A DNA stretch of 9,736 bases from JACCUZ01 sp038246575 (lineage in GTDB: Bacteria; Actinomycetota; Actinomycetes; JACCUZ01), in contig JBBRVU010000163.1 of assembly GCA_038246575.1 (NCBI GenBank), forward strand, positions 1-9,736, given 5' to 3'. Numbering within the stretch: position 1 is the stretch's first letter; each line of letters starts with the position of its first letter. Shown in pieces: positions 1 to 6,239 of the stretch. Below the pieces are notes generated by a model. The model did not search any database. It was not told the DNA's origin and saw nothing but the letters and a program-made list of their open reading frames with translations. The position numbers were made by a program, and so were the translations under genes.

Positions 1-1
1 G

Positions 2-1288
2 CGGCGGAAAGCCCAAGCCGACCAGCAGACACGCCAGTCGAACCAGCGGCTGGCCGACCTCTCGGTCGAGCTGCGCGGAGCCGTTGCCGCGCTGGACGAT
101 GTGGAGGCACGGCTGCCTTGGGCCGAGCGCCGGCTGACTCATGTGCGAGGGACCCTGGTCAGGGCGCGAGCTCGCCGAGCGGCCCTCGATGCGCGCCTGA
201 CGGTGGCGGTCGCCCAGCGGCGGCGTACTCGAAGCGGGCTCGTCGCGACCGGAGCACGGGTGCAGGCCTCATCGGCGCTCGTGGGTCGGATCGCGCGAAC
301 GGCCTACCAGAACGGCGACCTTTCCGAGTGGGCGGTGCTGCTCGGGGCGCAGTCACCGCGAGCGCTCGCCGGCGGGCTGGCCGCTCTGCAGTCGACATCT
401 CAGGCACAGGGGGCACTGCTGGCCCGGCTGGGACAGCAACGGGCGGATCTCGCGGCGAGCCGCGCCACCCTGCGAGCGCGCACCCGGCGCATCGCGGTCC
501 TGGGCGCCCGTCAACAGGCAGTGGTGGTCCGGGTGGAGGCATTGGCCGCCGACGCCCTGGCAGCCGCGTCCCGCTTGCGTGGGCTCGCCCAGCAGCGGAC
601 GGCGGCCCTGTCGGCCGTCCGGGTGGAACGTCGGGCCGAGCAAGGACGCTACGAGCGCGCCGTGGCCGAGTCGCGACGGCTGGCCGAGCGCATCGCGGCT
701 GCCCGGCGCGCAGCCGAGCAACGGCTAGCCCGGCAACAGGCCCGGGCGGCGGCTCGAGCGGCAACGCGTGCCGCTGCCAGAGCCAAGTCCCGGCAGGCGG
801 CCCGGCGACCGGTACGGCCGTCCGGGTCCGGCTCGGTTTCGGCCGCTGGTGCCGGCTTCGCGTGGCCGGTGCCGGGGGTGATCACCACCTACGCCGGGCC
901 TCGGACGAATCCGGTCACGGGACAGCCCAGCTGTCACGCCGGCCTGGACATCGCGGCTGCCGACGGCACCCCGATCCGCGCCATGGCCTCCGGCGTCGTG
1001 ATCCAGACCGCGAACAGCCAGTGGGATGGCTACACGACCGTGATCGCGCACGGCAACGGGCTCACCACCTGGTACGCCCACCAGTCCCGCTTCGGCGTTC
1101 GCTCCGGACAGCGGGTGGCGCGCGGACAGGTGGTCGGCTACGTCGGGTCGACCGGGTTCTCGACCGGACCGCACCTGCACGTCAACATCGCCATCAACGA
1201 GGTCGCCTATGACCCGCTCGGCTGGTTCGGCGGCAGTCGCCGGACGGCCGCGTCGATGTGCCCGGGCGGCCCGTCTCCCGTGCTCTGA
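2..1288 (+). CDS. M23-family murein endopeptidase with coiled-coil N-terminal region (5' partial)
   Basis: The reading frame is open to the left edge, so the true start lies outside the window; the first in-frame GTG inside (101) is probably not the start. Roughly the first 280 codons are rich in Ala, Arg, Gln and Leu with no Pro-rich breaks, typical of the long coiled coil in EnvC/PcsB-like proteins. A short low-complexity linker leads into an M23 (LytM-type) domain from about 859. The zinc-site motifs are intact: HxGxD (His codon 935, Asp codon 947) and HLH (codons 1172-1180), within GPHLHVNI. The family hydrolyses peptidoglycan cross-bridges or activates amidases outside the membrane; an export signal would be in the missing N-terminus. 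The frame ends at TGA 1286-1288 after a short tail ending SPVL. The neighbour on the same strand is lgt, 60 bp downstream. Family assignment is strong; the precise role (hydrolase or activator) cannot be decided. Confidence 0.9.
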   Translation, partial: RRKAQADQQTRQSNQRLADLSVELRGAVAALDDVEARLPWAERRLTHVRGTLVRARARRAALDARLTVAVAQRRRTRSGLVATGARVQASSALVGRIARTAYQNGDLSEWAVLLGAQSPRALAGGLAALQSTSQAQGALLARLGQQRADLAASRATLRARTRRIAVLGARQQAVVVRVEALAADALAAASRLRGLAQQRTAALSAVRVERRAEQGRYERAVAESRRLAERIAAARRAAEQRLARQQARAAARAATRAAARAKSRQAARRPVRPSGSGSVSAAGAGFAWPVPGVITTYAGPRTNPVTGQPSCHAGLDIAAADGTPIRAMASGVVIQTANSQWDGYTTVIAHGNGLTTWYAHQSRFGVRSGQRVARGQVVGYVGSTGFSTGPHLHVNIAINEVAYDPLGWFGGSRRTAASMCPGGPSPVL

Positions 1289-1307
1289 CCCGTCTTCCTC
1301 CGCGAAC

Positions 1308-1324
1308 TACTACTGTACGTAGTA
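1308..1324. promoter_or_regulatory. Palindrome in the M23-lgt gap, possible operator
   Basis: Perfect 6-bp arms TACTAC and GTAGTA flank a 5-bp centre (TGTAC), in an AT-richer patch of an otherwise GC-rich gap, 24 bp before the lgt start. The arms match the TACTAC/GTAGTA arms known from BlaI/MecI-type operators, but the centre spacing differs by one base from the staphylococcal site. No regulator gene of that family is in the window. It could also be a small RNA hairpin. Confidence 0.4.
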
Positions 1325-1337
1325 ATTCCGCCGCTCG

Positions 1338-1343
1338 TAGGAG
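1338..1343 (+). promoter_or_regulatory. Strong ribosome binding site of lgt
   Basis: An AGGAGG core (within GTAGGAGGTT) lies about 6 nt before the ATG at 1349 and fixes the lgt start. Confidence 0.8.
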
Positions 1344-1348
1344 GTTGC

Positions 1349-2194
1349 ATGCAGGTCCTGGCCTCGCTGCCCAGCCCGTCGCAGGGGGTCTGGTACCTCG
1401 GGCCGGTCCCGTTGCGTGCCTACGCCGCCGCCATCATCGCCGGAATCGTGGTGGCCGTCCTGGTCGGCGAGCGGCGTTGGGTCGCGCGCGGCGGCAACCC
1501 CGGGACGGTCGCGGACATCGCGACCTGGGCGGTCCCGTTCGGGATCGTCGGGGGACGCGTCTACCACGTGGTCACCAGCCCGCAGGCCTACTTCGGGGCG
1601 GGCGGGGACCCGCTCAAGGCGTTTCGGGTCTGGGAGGGCGGGCTGGGCATCTGGGGTGCGATCGCGCTCGGCAGCGTCGGCGCCTGGATCGGCTGTCGCC
1701 GGGCAGGGGTGCCGCTGCCGGCGTTCGCCGACGCGGTCGCGCCGGGCGTCGCGCTCGCCCAGGCCATCGGGCGGTTCGGCAACTGGTTCAACCAGGAGCT
1801 GTTCGGCCGGCCGACGACCTTGCCCTGGGGGCTCGAGATCTCCCCGGAGAACCGACCGGAGAGCTACCAGCAGTTCGCCACCTTCCACCCGACCTTCCTC
1901 TACGAGTCCTTGTGGAACATCGGCGTCGCCGTGCTGGTCGTGCTGGCAGAAAAGCGCTTCCGGCTGGGTGGCGGTCGCGCCTTCGCGCTGTATGTGGCGG
2001 CGTACACAGCCGGCCGGTTCTGGATCGAGGCCCTGCGGATCGACGACGCCAACCGGATCCTCGGGCTGCGGCTAAACATCTGGACGAGCGGTCTCGTGTT
2101 CGCAGGCGCCGTGATCTATCTGGTGCTGTCGTCGCGGCGGGCCACCGCGGCGTCGGTCGAGACAACGGAGACGGCCAGCACCGGCACGCAGTAG
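1349..2194 (+). CDS. lgt: Prolipoprotein diacylglyceryl transferase (Lgt)
   Basis: 281 aa, the usual length. Lgt transfers diacylglycerol from phosphatidylglycerol to the lipobox cysteine of prolipoproteins at the outer face of the cytoplasmic membrane. The family signature is clear: GRFGNWFNQELFGRPT (about residues 140-155), with the conserved Arg, Asn and Glu of the active-site loop; also HPTFLYES and GRFWIEALRID further on. About seven hydrophobic segments are distributed as expected. In the GGL region it reads WEGGLGIWGA, where the E. coli enzyme has its functional His; I believe Trp is common in actinobacterial Lgt but cannot verify that here. The start ATG 1349 is set by the AGGAGG site. 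It lies downstream of the M23 gene, not next to trp genes where actinobacterial housekeeping lgt usually sits, so it may be an accessory copy. The C-terminus has a short Thr/Glu-rich tail. Confidence 0.94.
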   Translation: MQVLASLPSPSQGVWYLGPVPLRAYAAAIIAGIVVAVLVGERRWVARGGNPGTVADIATWAVPFGIVGGRVYHVVTSPQAYFGAGGDPLKAFRVWEGGLGIWGAIALGSVGAWIGCRRAGVPLPAFADAVAPGVALAQAIGRFGNWFNQELFGRPTTLPWGLEISPENRPESYQQFATFHPTFLYESLWNIGVAVLVVLAEKRFRLGGGRAFALYVAAYTAGRFWIEALRIDDANRILGLRLNIWTSGLVFAGAVIYLVLSSRRATAASVETTETASTGTQ

Positions 2195-2199
2195 AGCGC

Positions 2200-2220
2200 C
2201 CGGCCGGGATGCTTGGCCGG
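2200..2220 (+). terminator. Possible hairpin terminator after lgt
   Basis: Arms CCGGCC (2200-2205) and GGCCGG (2215-2220) enclose a 9-nt loop, six bases after the lgt stop codon. There is no T-run, so this is only a candidate, as is common in high-GC actinobacteria. Confidence 0.35.
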
Positions 2221-2593
2221 TGACTCGCGGGCACGGTCGAGACCCGGCCGCCCCGGTGCGGTGATCCTGTTTCTCGCGGACTGGGTGCCGCGCAAAGGTG
2301 GTTCTGGAGGCTGAGCAGCGCGCCAAGTTGCCCGGTGCGCTGTGTCGCCGGGCTGCGCTTCGCCCTCGACCGGCGCGGTGTGGCCGCGGAGCTGGCAAAG
2401 GCTCAGCGGGACGTCGACCTCACGGATCGGGAGGCCGTTGACGACGGCAATCCGCGGGCTCAACGCCGAACGGCTGGCGCGTGGCCGCGAGCGGGATAGC
2501 CGTGATCGGCTCGGTCGCTCTCGCCACGCGGGTGATGCACGCTCTGTAGCGAGTCCGCCGACGCGCTCGCCACCTCACGCGACGGACCGGCAG
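2221..2593. other. Stretch without a recognisable gene
   Basis: About 370 bases between the lgt hairpin and the frameshifted membrane gene. All three forward frames carry stops or Arg/Ser/Pro-rich translations typical of non-coding GC-rich DNA. One forward frame around 2380-2455 reads like a real peptide (VAAELAKAQRDVDLTDREAVDD) but has no start and soon ends, so it may be debris of an older gene. No RNA gene or repeat was seen. Confidence 0.5.
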
Positions 2594-3084
2594 ATGGCGG
2601 ACCCGACCGCCAGCCCGGGTCCGGCCGTGCAATTGCCTCCGGCGGCGTCTGGAGCCGACGAGTCGGGGGTGGGAGGGACCTGGCGGTACCGGCTCCGGGC
2701 CGCCTGGAACGAGTTCGTGGCCGCCATCGGCATCGTGATGGGCCTCCTGCCGCACGTCCTGCACCACGTCAGCTTTCCTTGCCGGCTCCGCGCTGGTCGC
2801 GGGATCGGGGGGCACCGCGCTGTTCGGCGCCCTCGGCATGCTCGCCTCGGTCCCGATGTTGTTGCGGCTGAGACGTCGGTTCGGGACCTGGCGGGCGCCA
2901 GCCGTCGGCCTTCTCGTCTTCGGCGATCATGTTCTCGCTCTCGGCGTTCGTCGTCGGGCCGGCGATCAGCGCCGGTGACGACCCGCCCACGGCGCCCACG
3001 GTGCCCCGCGACTCCCGTCACTCGGCCGGCAGCCCAGGCGCTGGGGGCCGAAGTACCACCACCGGGCGGGACCTATGGCTCTGA
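2594..3084 (+). pseudogene. Small membrane protein gene disrupted by two +1 frameshifts
   Basis: The protein becomes coherent only if two single bases are skipped. From ATG 2594 the frame gives a Pro/Ala-rich lead, then WRYRLRAAWNEFVAAIG and a hydrophobic GIVMGLLPHVLHHV. Skipping one base near 2771 continues as FLAGSALVAGSGGTALFG...LLRLRRRFGTWRAPAVGLLVF. Skipping another near 2922 continues as AIMFSLSAFVVGPAIS and runs to TGA 3082-3084. The rebuilt product is about 163 aa with three hydrophobic segments and a basic RLRRRF loop. This looks like an unnamed actinobacterial membrane family that I recall near metal- and stress-resistance genes; that recollection is not verified. Codon-level coherence across all three frames argues for a recently broken gene or sequencing errors rather than chance. 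The upstream start and ribosome site are weak. Confidence 0.72.
3068..3082 (+). promoter_or_regulatory. DosR/DevR-box-like site upstream of the secreted-protein/DUF302 pair
   Basis: GGGACCTATGGCTCT compares with the mycobacterial DosR half-conserved pattern GGGAC-N4-GnCCC: the GGGAC half and the G at position 10 match, and the second half has one change (CTC for CCC). It lies 125 bp upstream of the secreted-protein start and overlaps the end of the broken membrane gene. The consensus is quoted from memory. Confidence 0.3.
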
Positions 3085-3118
3085 CCGTGGCACCCCCTGA
3101 CGGCCAGGGTTGACCACA

Positions 3119-3132
3119 GGCGGTTCACCGCC
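3119..3132. repeat. Short inverted repeat in the 3085-3206 gap
   Basis: GGCGGT and ACCGCC arms are separated by two bases, 75 bp before the secreted-protein start. It may be an operator half-pair or chance in GC-rich sequence. Confidence 0.25.
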
Positions 3133-3206
3133 GCGAAGGGCCGTAGACGCCTGCTCGGCCGCAGACCGCGTGCACGAGCTCGATGATCAGACCGTGGAGG
3201 TCCTTG

Positions 3207-3422
3207 ATGACCAGAACCGTTCGCCTTGTCCTGCTGGCGCTGCCGGCCACCCTCGGCCTGGTGCTGGCCACGCCGGCCGCCGCCAGTGCCCAGCCGACAC
3301 CGCAGGTGCCCGGTTTCGGCCAGCACGTGGCCATGTGCGCGCAGCAAATGGGCTTCGACGGCCACATGAACCCGGGCGTGATGCACCGAGGTGCCGCTGG
3401 CTGGGACGGTACCTCTTGCTGA
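3207..3422 (+). CDS. Short secreted protein with two cysteines, function unknown
   Basis: 71 aa from ATG 3207, chosen because GGAGG (3196-3200) lies 6 nt upstream; an in-frame ATG at 3183 lacks a comparable site. Residues 1-30 form a classic signal peptide: basic MTRTVR, a hydrophobic core, then ATPAAASAQ with cleavage likely after ASA. The mature part is about 43 residues, contains two Cys (in VAMCAQQMG and the terminal GTSC), several Met and His (GHMNPGVMH), and ends GWDGTSC. The two Cys could form one disulfide; the Met/His content would allow metal binding, but that is inference. I recognise the CAQxMGF...GWDG..C pattern from small uncharacterised actinobacterial exported proteins and know no function. 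It precedes the DUF302 gene by 58 bp on the same strand, so they may be cotranscribed. Confidence 0.72.
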   Translation: MTRTVRLVLLALPATLGLVLATPAAASAQPTPQVPGFGQHVAMCAQQMGFDGHMNPGVMHRGAAGWDGTSC

Positions 3423-3480
3423 ACCGCAGGAGCGGCGCGCGGCCCAGCCGGCAGGGCCGGCCATCCGGTGAGGGAGAGGC

Positions 3481-3915
3481 ATGAAGTACTTCGACAGCGT
3501 CAAGATCGACCTGCCCTACGAGCAGGCCGTGACCCGGGTCCGTGAGGTGCTCGCCGAGCAGGGCTTCGGCGTGCTGACCGAGATCGACGTCCGGGCCACC
3601 CTGAAGGCCAAGCTGGGGGAGGAGATGGAGGACTACCTCATTCTCGGCGCCTGCAACCCGTCGCTGGCGCACCAGGTGCTGGCCGTGGACCGCTCGATCG
3701 GGCTGCTGCTGCCGTGCAACGTCGTCGTGCGCCGCGCCGACACGGTCACCGTGGTCGAGGTGCTGGACCCCCAGGTGATGGTCGCCGTGCCCGAGCGTGC
3801 CGAGCTGCGGCCGATCGCGGACGAGGCCGGCCGGCGGCTGGCGGCGGCGTTGGTGGCTCTGGCGGCACCGGCGGGACCGGCGGGACCGGCGGGACCGACG
3901 GGACCGACCGGCTGA
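3481..3915 (+). CDS. DUF302-family protein with Gly-Pro-X tail
   Basis: 144 aa; the start ATG 3481 follows a GGGAGAGG purine run. The first about 125 residues are a complete DUF302 domain: amphipathic first strand/helix (YFDSVKIDLPYEQAVTRVREVL), the GFGVLTEIDV segment, then ILGACNPSLAHQ and LLLPCNVVVRRADTVTVVEVLDP. DUF302 is a small soluble alpha/beta domain found alone or next to stress and redox genes; its biochemical role is not established. The conserved GACNP and PCN cysteines are present. There is no signal peptide, so it is predicted cytoplasmic. After the domain (about residue 130) the protein ends in APAGPAGPAGPTGPTG, a tail produced by a 9-bp tandem repeat. Spacing to the secreted-protein gene suggests an operon; the next gene has its own operator-like element. 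Confidence 0.9.
   Translation: MKYFDSVKIDLPYEQAVTRVREVLAEQGFGVLTEIDVRATLKAKLGEEMEDYLILGACNPSLAHQVLAVDRSIGLLLPCNVVVRRADTVTVVEVLDPQVMVAVPERAELRPIADEAGRRLAAALVALAAPAGPAGPAGPTGPTG
3871..3906 (+). repeat. 9-bp tandem repeat coding a Gly-Pro-Ala/Thr tail
   Basis: Three identical GCGGGACCG units (3871-3879, 3880-3888, 3889-3897) are followed by one ACGGGACCG variant (3898-3906), directly before the DUF302 stop. The unit is a multiple of three, so copy-number change would lengthen or shorten the tail without shifting frame. Confidence 0.9.
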
Positions 3916-3924
3916 GCCGGGGAA

Positions 3925-3963
3925 GCCCGGGACCTTCGACCCTGGTCGGGCGCGTCCCCGGGC
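3925..3963 (+). terminator. Nested hairpin between the DUF302 and flavoprotein genes
   Basis: Outer arms GCCCGGG (3925-3931) and CCCGGGC (3957-3963) enclose an inner pair CGACC/GGTCG (3937-3941 and 3944-3948). This may end DUF302 transcription, though no T-run follows. It overlaps the DosR-like site, so the two readings compete. Confidence 0.4.
3929..3943 (+). promoter_or_regulatory. DosR/DevR-box-like site upstream of the flavoprotein gene
   Basis: GGGACCTTCGACCCT fits the DosR pattern GGGAC-N4-GnCCC completely in its fixed positions. It sits about 76 bp upstream of ATG 4019, a plausible activator distance. Caveat: part of its symmetry belongs to the nested hairpin at 3925-3963. No response regulator gene is in the window. 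Confidence 0.4.
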
Positions 3964-3971
3964 TGCAAACC

Positions 3972-4001
3972 TACGGTACCGTAACCTTCGTTACCGTAAC
4001 C
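3972..4001. promoter_or_regulatory. Operator-like palindrome and direct repeat before the flavoprotein gene
   Basis: A perfect 12-bp palindrome TACGGTACCGTA (3972-3983) is followed by TTACCGTAA (3991-3999), symmetric around one base. TACCGTAACC occurs twice in direct orientation (3977-3986, 3992-4001), and GTAAC/GTTAC (3981-3985, 3990-3994) form an inverted pair. Arrays like this are typical of TetR-type repressor sites. It ends 17 bp before ATG 4019 and the ribosome site follows immediately, so binding there would block transcription or translation of the flavoprotein. No TetR gene is in the window. Confidence 0.55.
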
Positions 4002-4018
4002 ATGAAGAGGTGCAGGCG

Positions 4019-5512
4019 ATGGCGACTCCGACCGCCGTGCAGAGGTTCCGATCTCCCGCCCGACAGCGCCCGCTCCCAGTGGTGATCCAGGGCGGCATGG
4101 GGGTCGCGGTGTCCTCCTGGCGCCTTGCCTCGGCCGTCGCCAGCAGGGGTCAGCTCGGTGTGGTCTCGGGTGTCGCCCTGGACAGTGTGCTGGCCCGTCG
4201 TCTCCAGGACGGTGACTCGGGCGGCGAGATCCGCCGGGCCCTCGCGGCGTTCCCGGTCCCGGAGGTGGCCGCGCGGGCCCTCGCGCGGTACTTCCGCCCG
4301 GGCGGGCGCCCGGCGGGCCGGCCGTACCGGCCGGTCCCGCGGCTTGCGCTGCGCCAGAGCCGGCCGGCGCAGGAGCTGGCGGTGCTCGGCAACTTCGTCG
4401 AGGTGTGGCTGGCCAAGGAGGGGCACGACGGCCCGGTCGGGGTGAACTATCTCGAGAAGGTGCAGATGGCCACCCCCGCGGCGGCGTACGGCGCCATGCT
4501 GGCCGGGGTCGACGTCGTGCTGATGGGGGCCGGTATCCCCCGCGACCTCCCAGCCCTGCTGGACCGGCTGGCCGACCACGACCCGGTCCGCCTGTCCGTC
4601 GACGTCGGGGGCGACGCCGAGGGGAGCCACGCCGTCGAGTTGGATCCGCGCGACCTGCTCGGGACGAGCATGCCGCCGCTGGTGCGCCCGCTGTTCCTGG
4701 CCATCGTCTCGGCGCACGTGCTGGCTGCCTACCTGGCCCGCGACGAGCACATCCGTCCCGACGGCTTCGTCGTCGAGGGCCCGCGGGCCGGCGGGCACAA
4801 CGCTCCGCCGCGCGGCCGCCCCGTCCTCGACGAGCTCGGTCAGCCCGTGTTCGGGCCGCGCGACGACGCCGACCTCGACAAGGTCGCCGCGCTCGGGCTG
4901 CCGTTCTGGCTGGCCGGTGCCTACGGAAGCCCCGAGCAGCTGGCGGCGGCTCTCGCGACGGGGGCGGCTGGCGTGCAGGTGGGCACGCTGTTCACACTGA
5001 GCGAGGAGTCCGGGCTGGCCCCGCACCTGCGCGCGGAGCTGGTGTCGCAGCTGCGGGAGGGAACGCTGGAGGTGCGCACCGACGCGGCGGCCTCGCCGAC
5101 CGGGTTCCCGTTCAAGGTCGCGCAACTGCCGGGCACCCTCTCCGACCTTGCGTCGCGGACCGCACGGCCGCGGTTGTGCGACCTCGGATACCTGCGTACG
5201 CCGTTCCTGCGGACCGGCGGCGAGATCGGCTACCGCTGCCCGGCCGAGCCGGTCCACACCTACCTCGCCAAAGGTGGCACCCTGGCGGACACGGTCGGGC
5301 GGGCGTGCCTGTGCAACGGCCTGACGGCGAACGTCGACCTGGCGCAGTCCCGGCTCGACGGCTACACCGAGCAGCCGCTGGTCACCCTCGGGGCCGACCT
5401 CGACGGGGCGCGTCGGCTCGCGGAGTCGCACCCCGGGGGTTGGTCGGCTCGGGACGCGCTGGACTGGCTGGTGGGCGCAGGTCCTTCGGCGTCACTGGTC
5501 GCAGGTGCATGA
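4019..5512 (+). CDS. Nitronate monooxygenase-like FMN protein (2-nitropropane dioxygenase family), long form
   Basis: 497 aa from ATG 4019, chosen for GAAGAGG at 4004-4010 and because the frame upstream overlaps DUF302 and the operator. A TIM-barrel flavoprotein: IQGGMGVAVS (about 23-32) near the N-terminus binds FMN, VDVVLMGAGIP (about 164-174) is a core strand, VVEGPRAGGHNAP (about 251-263) holds the AGGH histidine conserved in nitronate monooxygenases, and GAAGVQVGTLF (about 315-325) is the phosphate-binding turn. Confirmed members oxidise alkyl nitronates with oxygen, releasing nitrite; others act as enoyl reductases (FabK, PfaD), so the substrate is unproven. It is longer than the usual 320-380 aa; the extra C-terminal part (from about 375) has four Cys (387, 407, 430, 432). 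No signal peptide: cytoplasmic. Likely monocistronic, under the elements at 3929-4001. Confidence 0.87.
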   Translation: MATPTAVQRFRSPARQRPLPVVIQGGMGVAVSSWRLASAVASRGQLGVVSGVALDSVLARRLQDGDSGGEIRRALAAFPVPEVAARALARYFRPGGRPAGRPYRPVPRLALRQSRPAQELAVLGNFVEVWLAKEGHDGPVGVNYLEKVQMATPAAAYGAMLAGVDVVLMGAGIPRDLPALLDRLADHDPVRLSVDVGGDAEGSHAVELDPRDLLGTSMPPLVRPLFLAIVSAHVLAAYLARDEHIRPDGFVVEGPRAGGHNAPPRGRPVLDELGQPVFGPRDDADLDKVAALGLPFWLAGAYGSPEQLAAALATGAAGVQVGTLFTLSEESGLAPHLRAELVSQLREGTLEVRTDAAASPTGFPFKVAQLPGTLSDLASRTARPRLCDLGYLRTPFLRTGGEIGYRCPAEPVHTYLAKGGTLADTVGRACLCNGLTANVDLAQSRLDGYTEQPLVTLGADLDGARRLAESHPGGWSARDALDWLVGAGPSASLVAGA

Positions 5513-5768
5513 CGGGCAGATTCGAGGCGGTCGGATCCTTGGTCGCGAAGCCGAGAGTGGTCGCCGATGATGCTCTTCACGGTGCACGGTTTGCAGGCGA
5601 CTCGCGACGAGAGGGCCGGCACCGGGCGACTCAGGGGGACGCGAGTAGGTCGAACTCGAGCACGCGAGGGACCTGCTGATGTAGGTGACGGCCATTGGGT
5701 CGGAGGCGTTGGCGAGGCACAACCTTGAGCTGGCACCCTCCCTCTGACGGTTTTCACGGGCAGGCGCG
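5513..5768. other. Intergenic stretch without a recognisable gene
   Basis: Between the flavoprotein stop and the nitroreductase remnant. A 56-codon frame starts at an ATGA overlap with the flavoprotein stop (5509), but its product is Arg/Ser/Gly-rich with no domain. On the reverse strand, short segments such as PRVLEFDLLASP look protein-like but are not joined into a frame, so they may be further debris downstream of the remnant. Confidence 0.45.
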
Positions 5769-6186
5769 TCACGGCGCGCTCCTGAATGGCGCCGTGGGGC
5801 CGCCCGCCAGGGCCCGGACGAGCCACCGAAGGTCGTCCTGCTCGAGGGGCTGGTTCGGAAACGAAGCCGACACGCCCGCCTGAGTCGCCTCCAGCAGCAG
5901 CCATTCCAGTGCCTGCCCGGCCCGGACCCAGTTCGCCAAGAGACGCGAGCACCGAGCCGGGGATGAGCGCGGCGGTGAACGGTCGCCGGTTCGTCCGCCG
6001 GACGGGCACCGCAGGGTAGTAACCGTCGAGACCGCTCGGATGCGGATACCGGTGGTAGACCTCGGCGAGCGCGACCAACGTCGGGTCCCCGTCGTCGGGC
6101 GGTACCCGGGCCCGGGGCTGAAAGCCGAGGTGTTCGGCGGCGACGCGGGAGCCGCTCGAGACGTCAAGAATCCATCCGGACAGATC
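5769..6186 (-). pseudogene. Remnant of an Acg-type nitroreductase
   Basis: Reading the reverse strand from about 6186, one frame gives LDLSGWILDVSSGSRVAAEHL, GFQPRARVPPDDGDPTLVAL, and PVRRTNRRPFTAALIPGSVLASL. It then jumps by one base near 5940 into LANWVRAGQALEWLLLEATQ, AGVSASFPNQPLEQDDLRWL and a stop at 5769-5771. RRxTNRRPF and the RAGQALxxxLLxAT...NQPxE block are hallmarks of the Acg-family FMN nitroreductases (mycobacterial Acg/Rv2032 and Rv3131 group). In intact members I expect about 100 residues between these two blocks; here they abut. The N-terminal third and the C-terminal tail are also missing. So this is a gene with at least one internal deletion plus truncations, not a simple sequencing error. 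The family is reported in the DosR dormancy regulon of mycobacteria, which fits the DosR-like sites upstream. Confidence 0.78.
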
Positions 6187-6239
6187 CAACTCGTTCGCGC
6201 TACTAGCGCTCGTCGTAGTTTGGCGGCCAGGATGTGCCC

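Noticed and set aside
3110..3150. TTGACC as a -35 box before the secreted-protein gene
   Set aside because: No -10-like hexamer at 16-19 bp spacing; the nearest candidate is about 28 bp away.
3971..5431. Long reverse-strand open frame under the flavoprotein gene
   Set aside because: Its translation is Arg/Gly/Val-rich with no motifs; it is the antisense of a well-supported forward gene in GC-rich DNA.
5509..5679. 56-codon frame starting at an ATGA overlap with the flavoprotein stop
   Set aside because: The product is Arg/Ser/Gly-rich with no hydrophobic or domain pattern, and no good ribosome site precedes it; the overlap alone is weak evidence.
6200..6218. CTAC-N11-GTAG pair before the cytochrome operon, as a match to the palindrome before lgt
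   Set aside because: Only 4-bp arms with a different centre length; too weak to call a shared operator.
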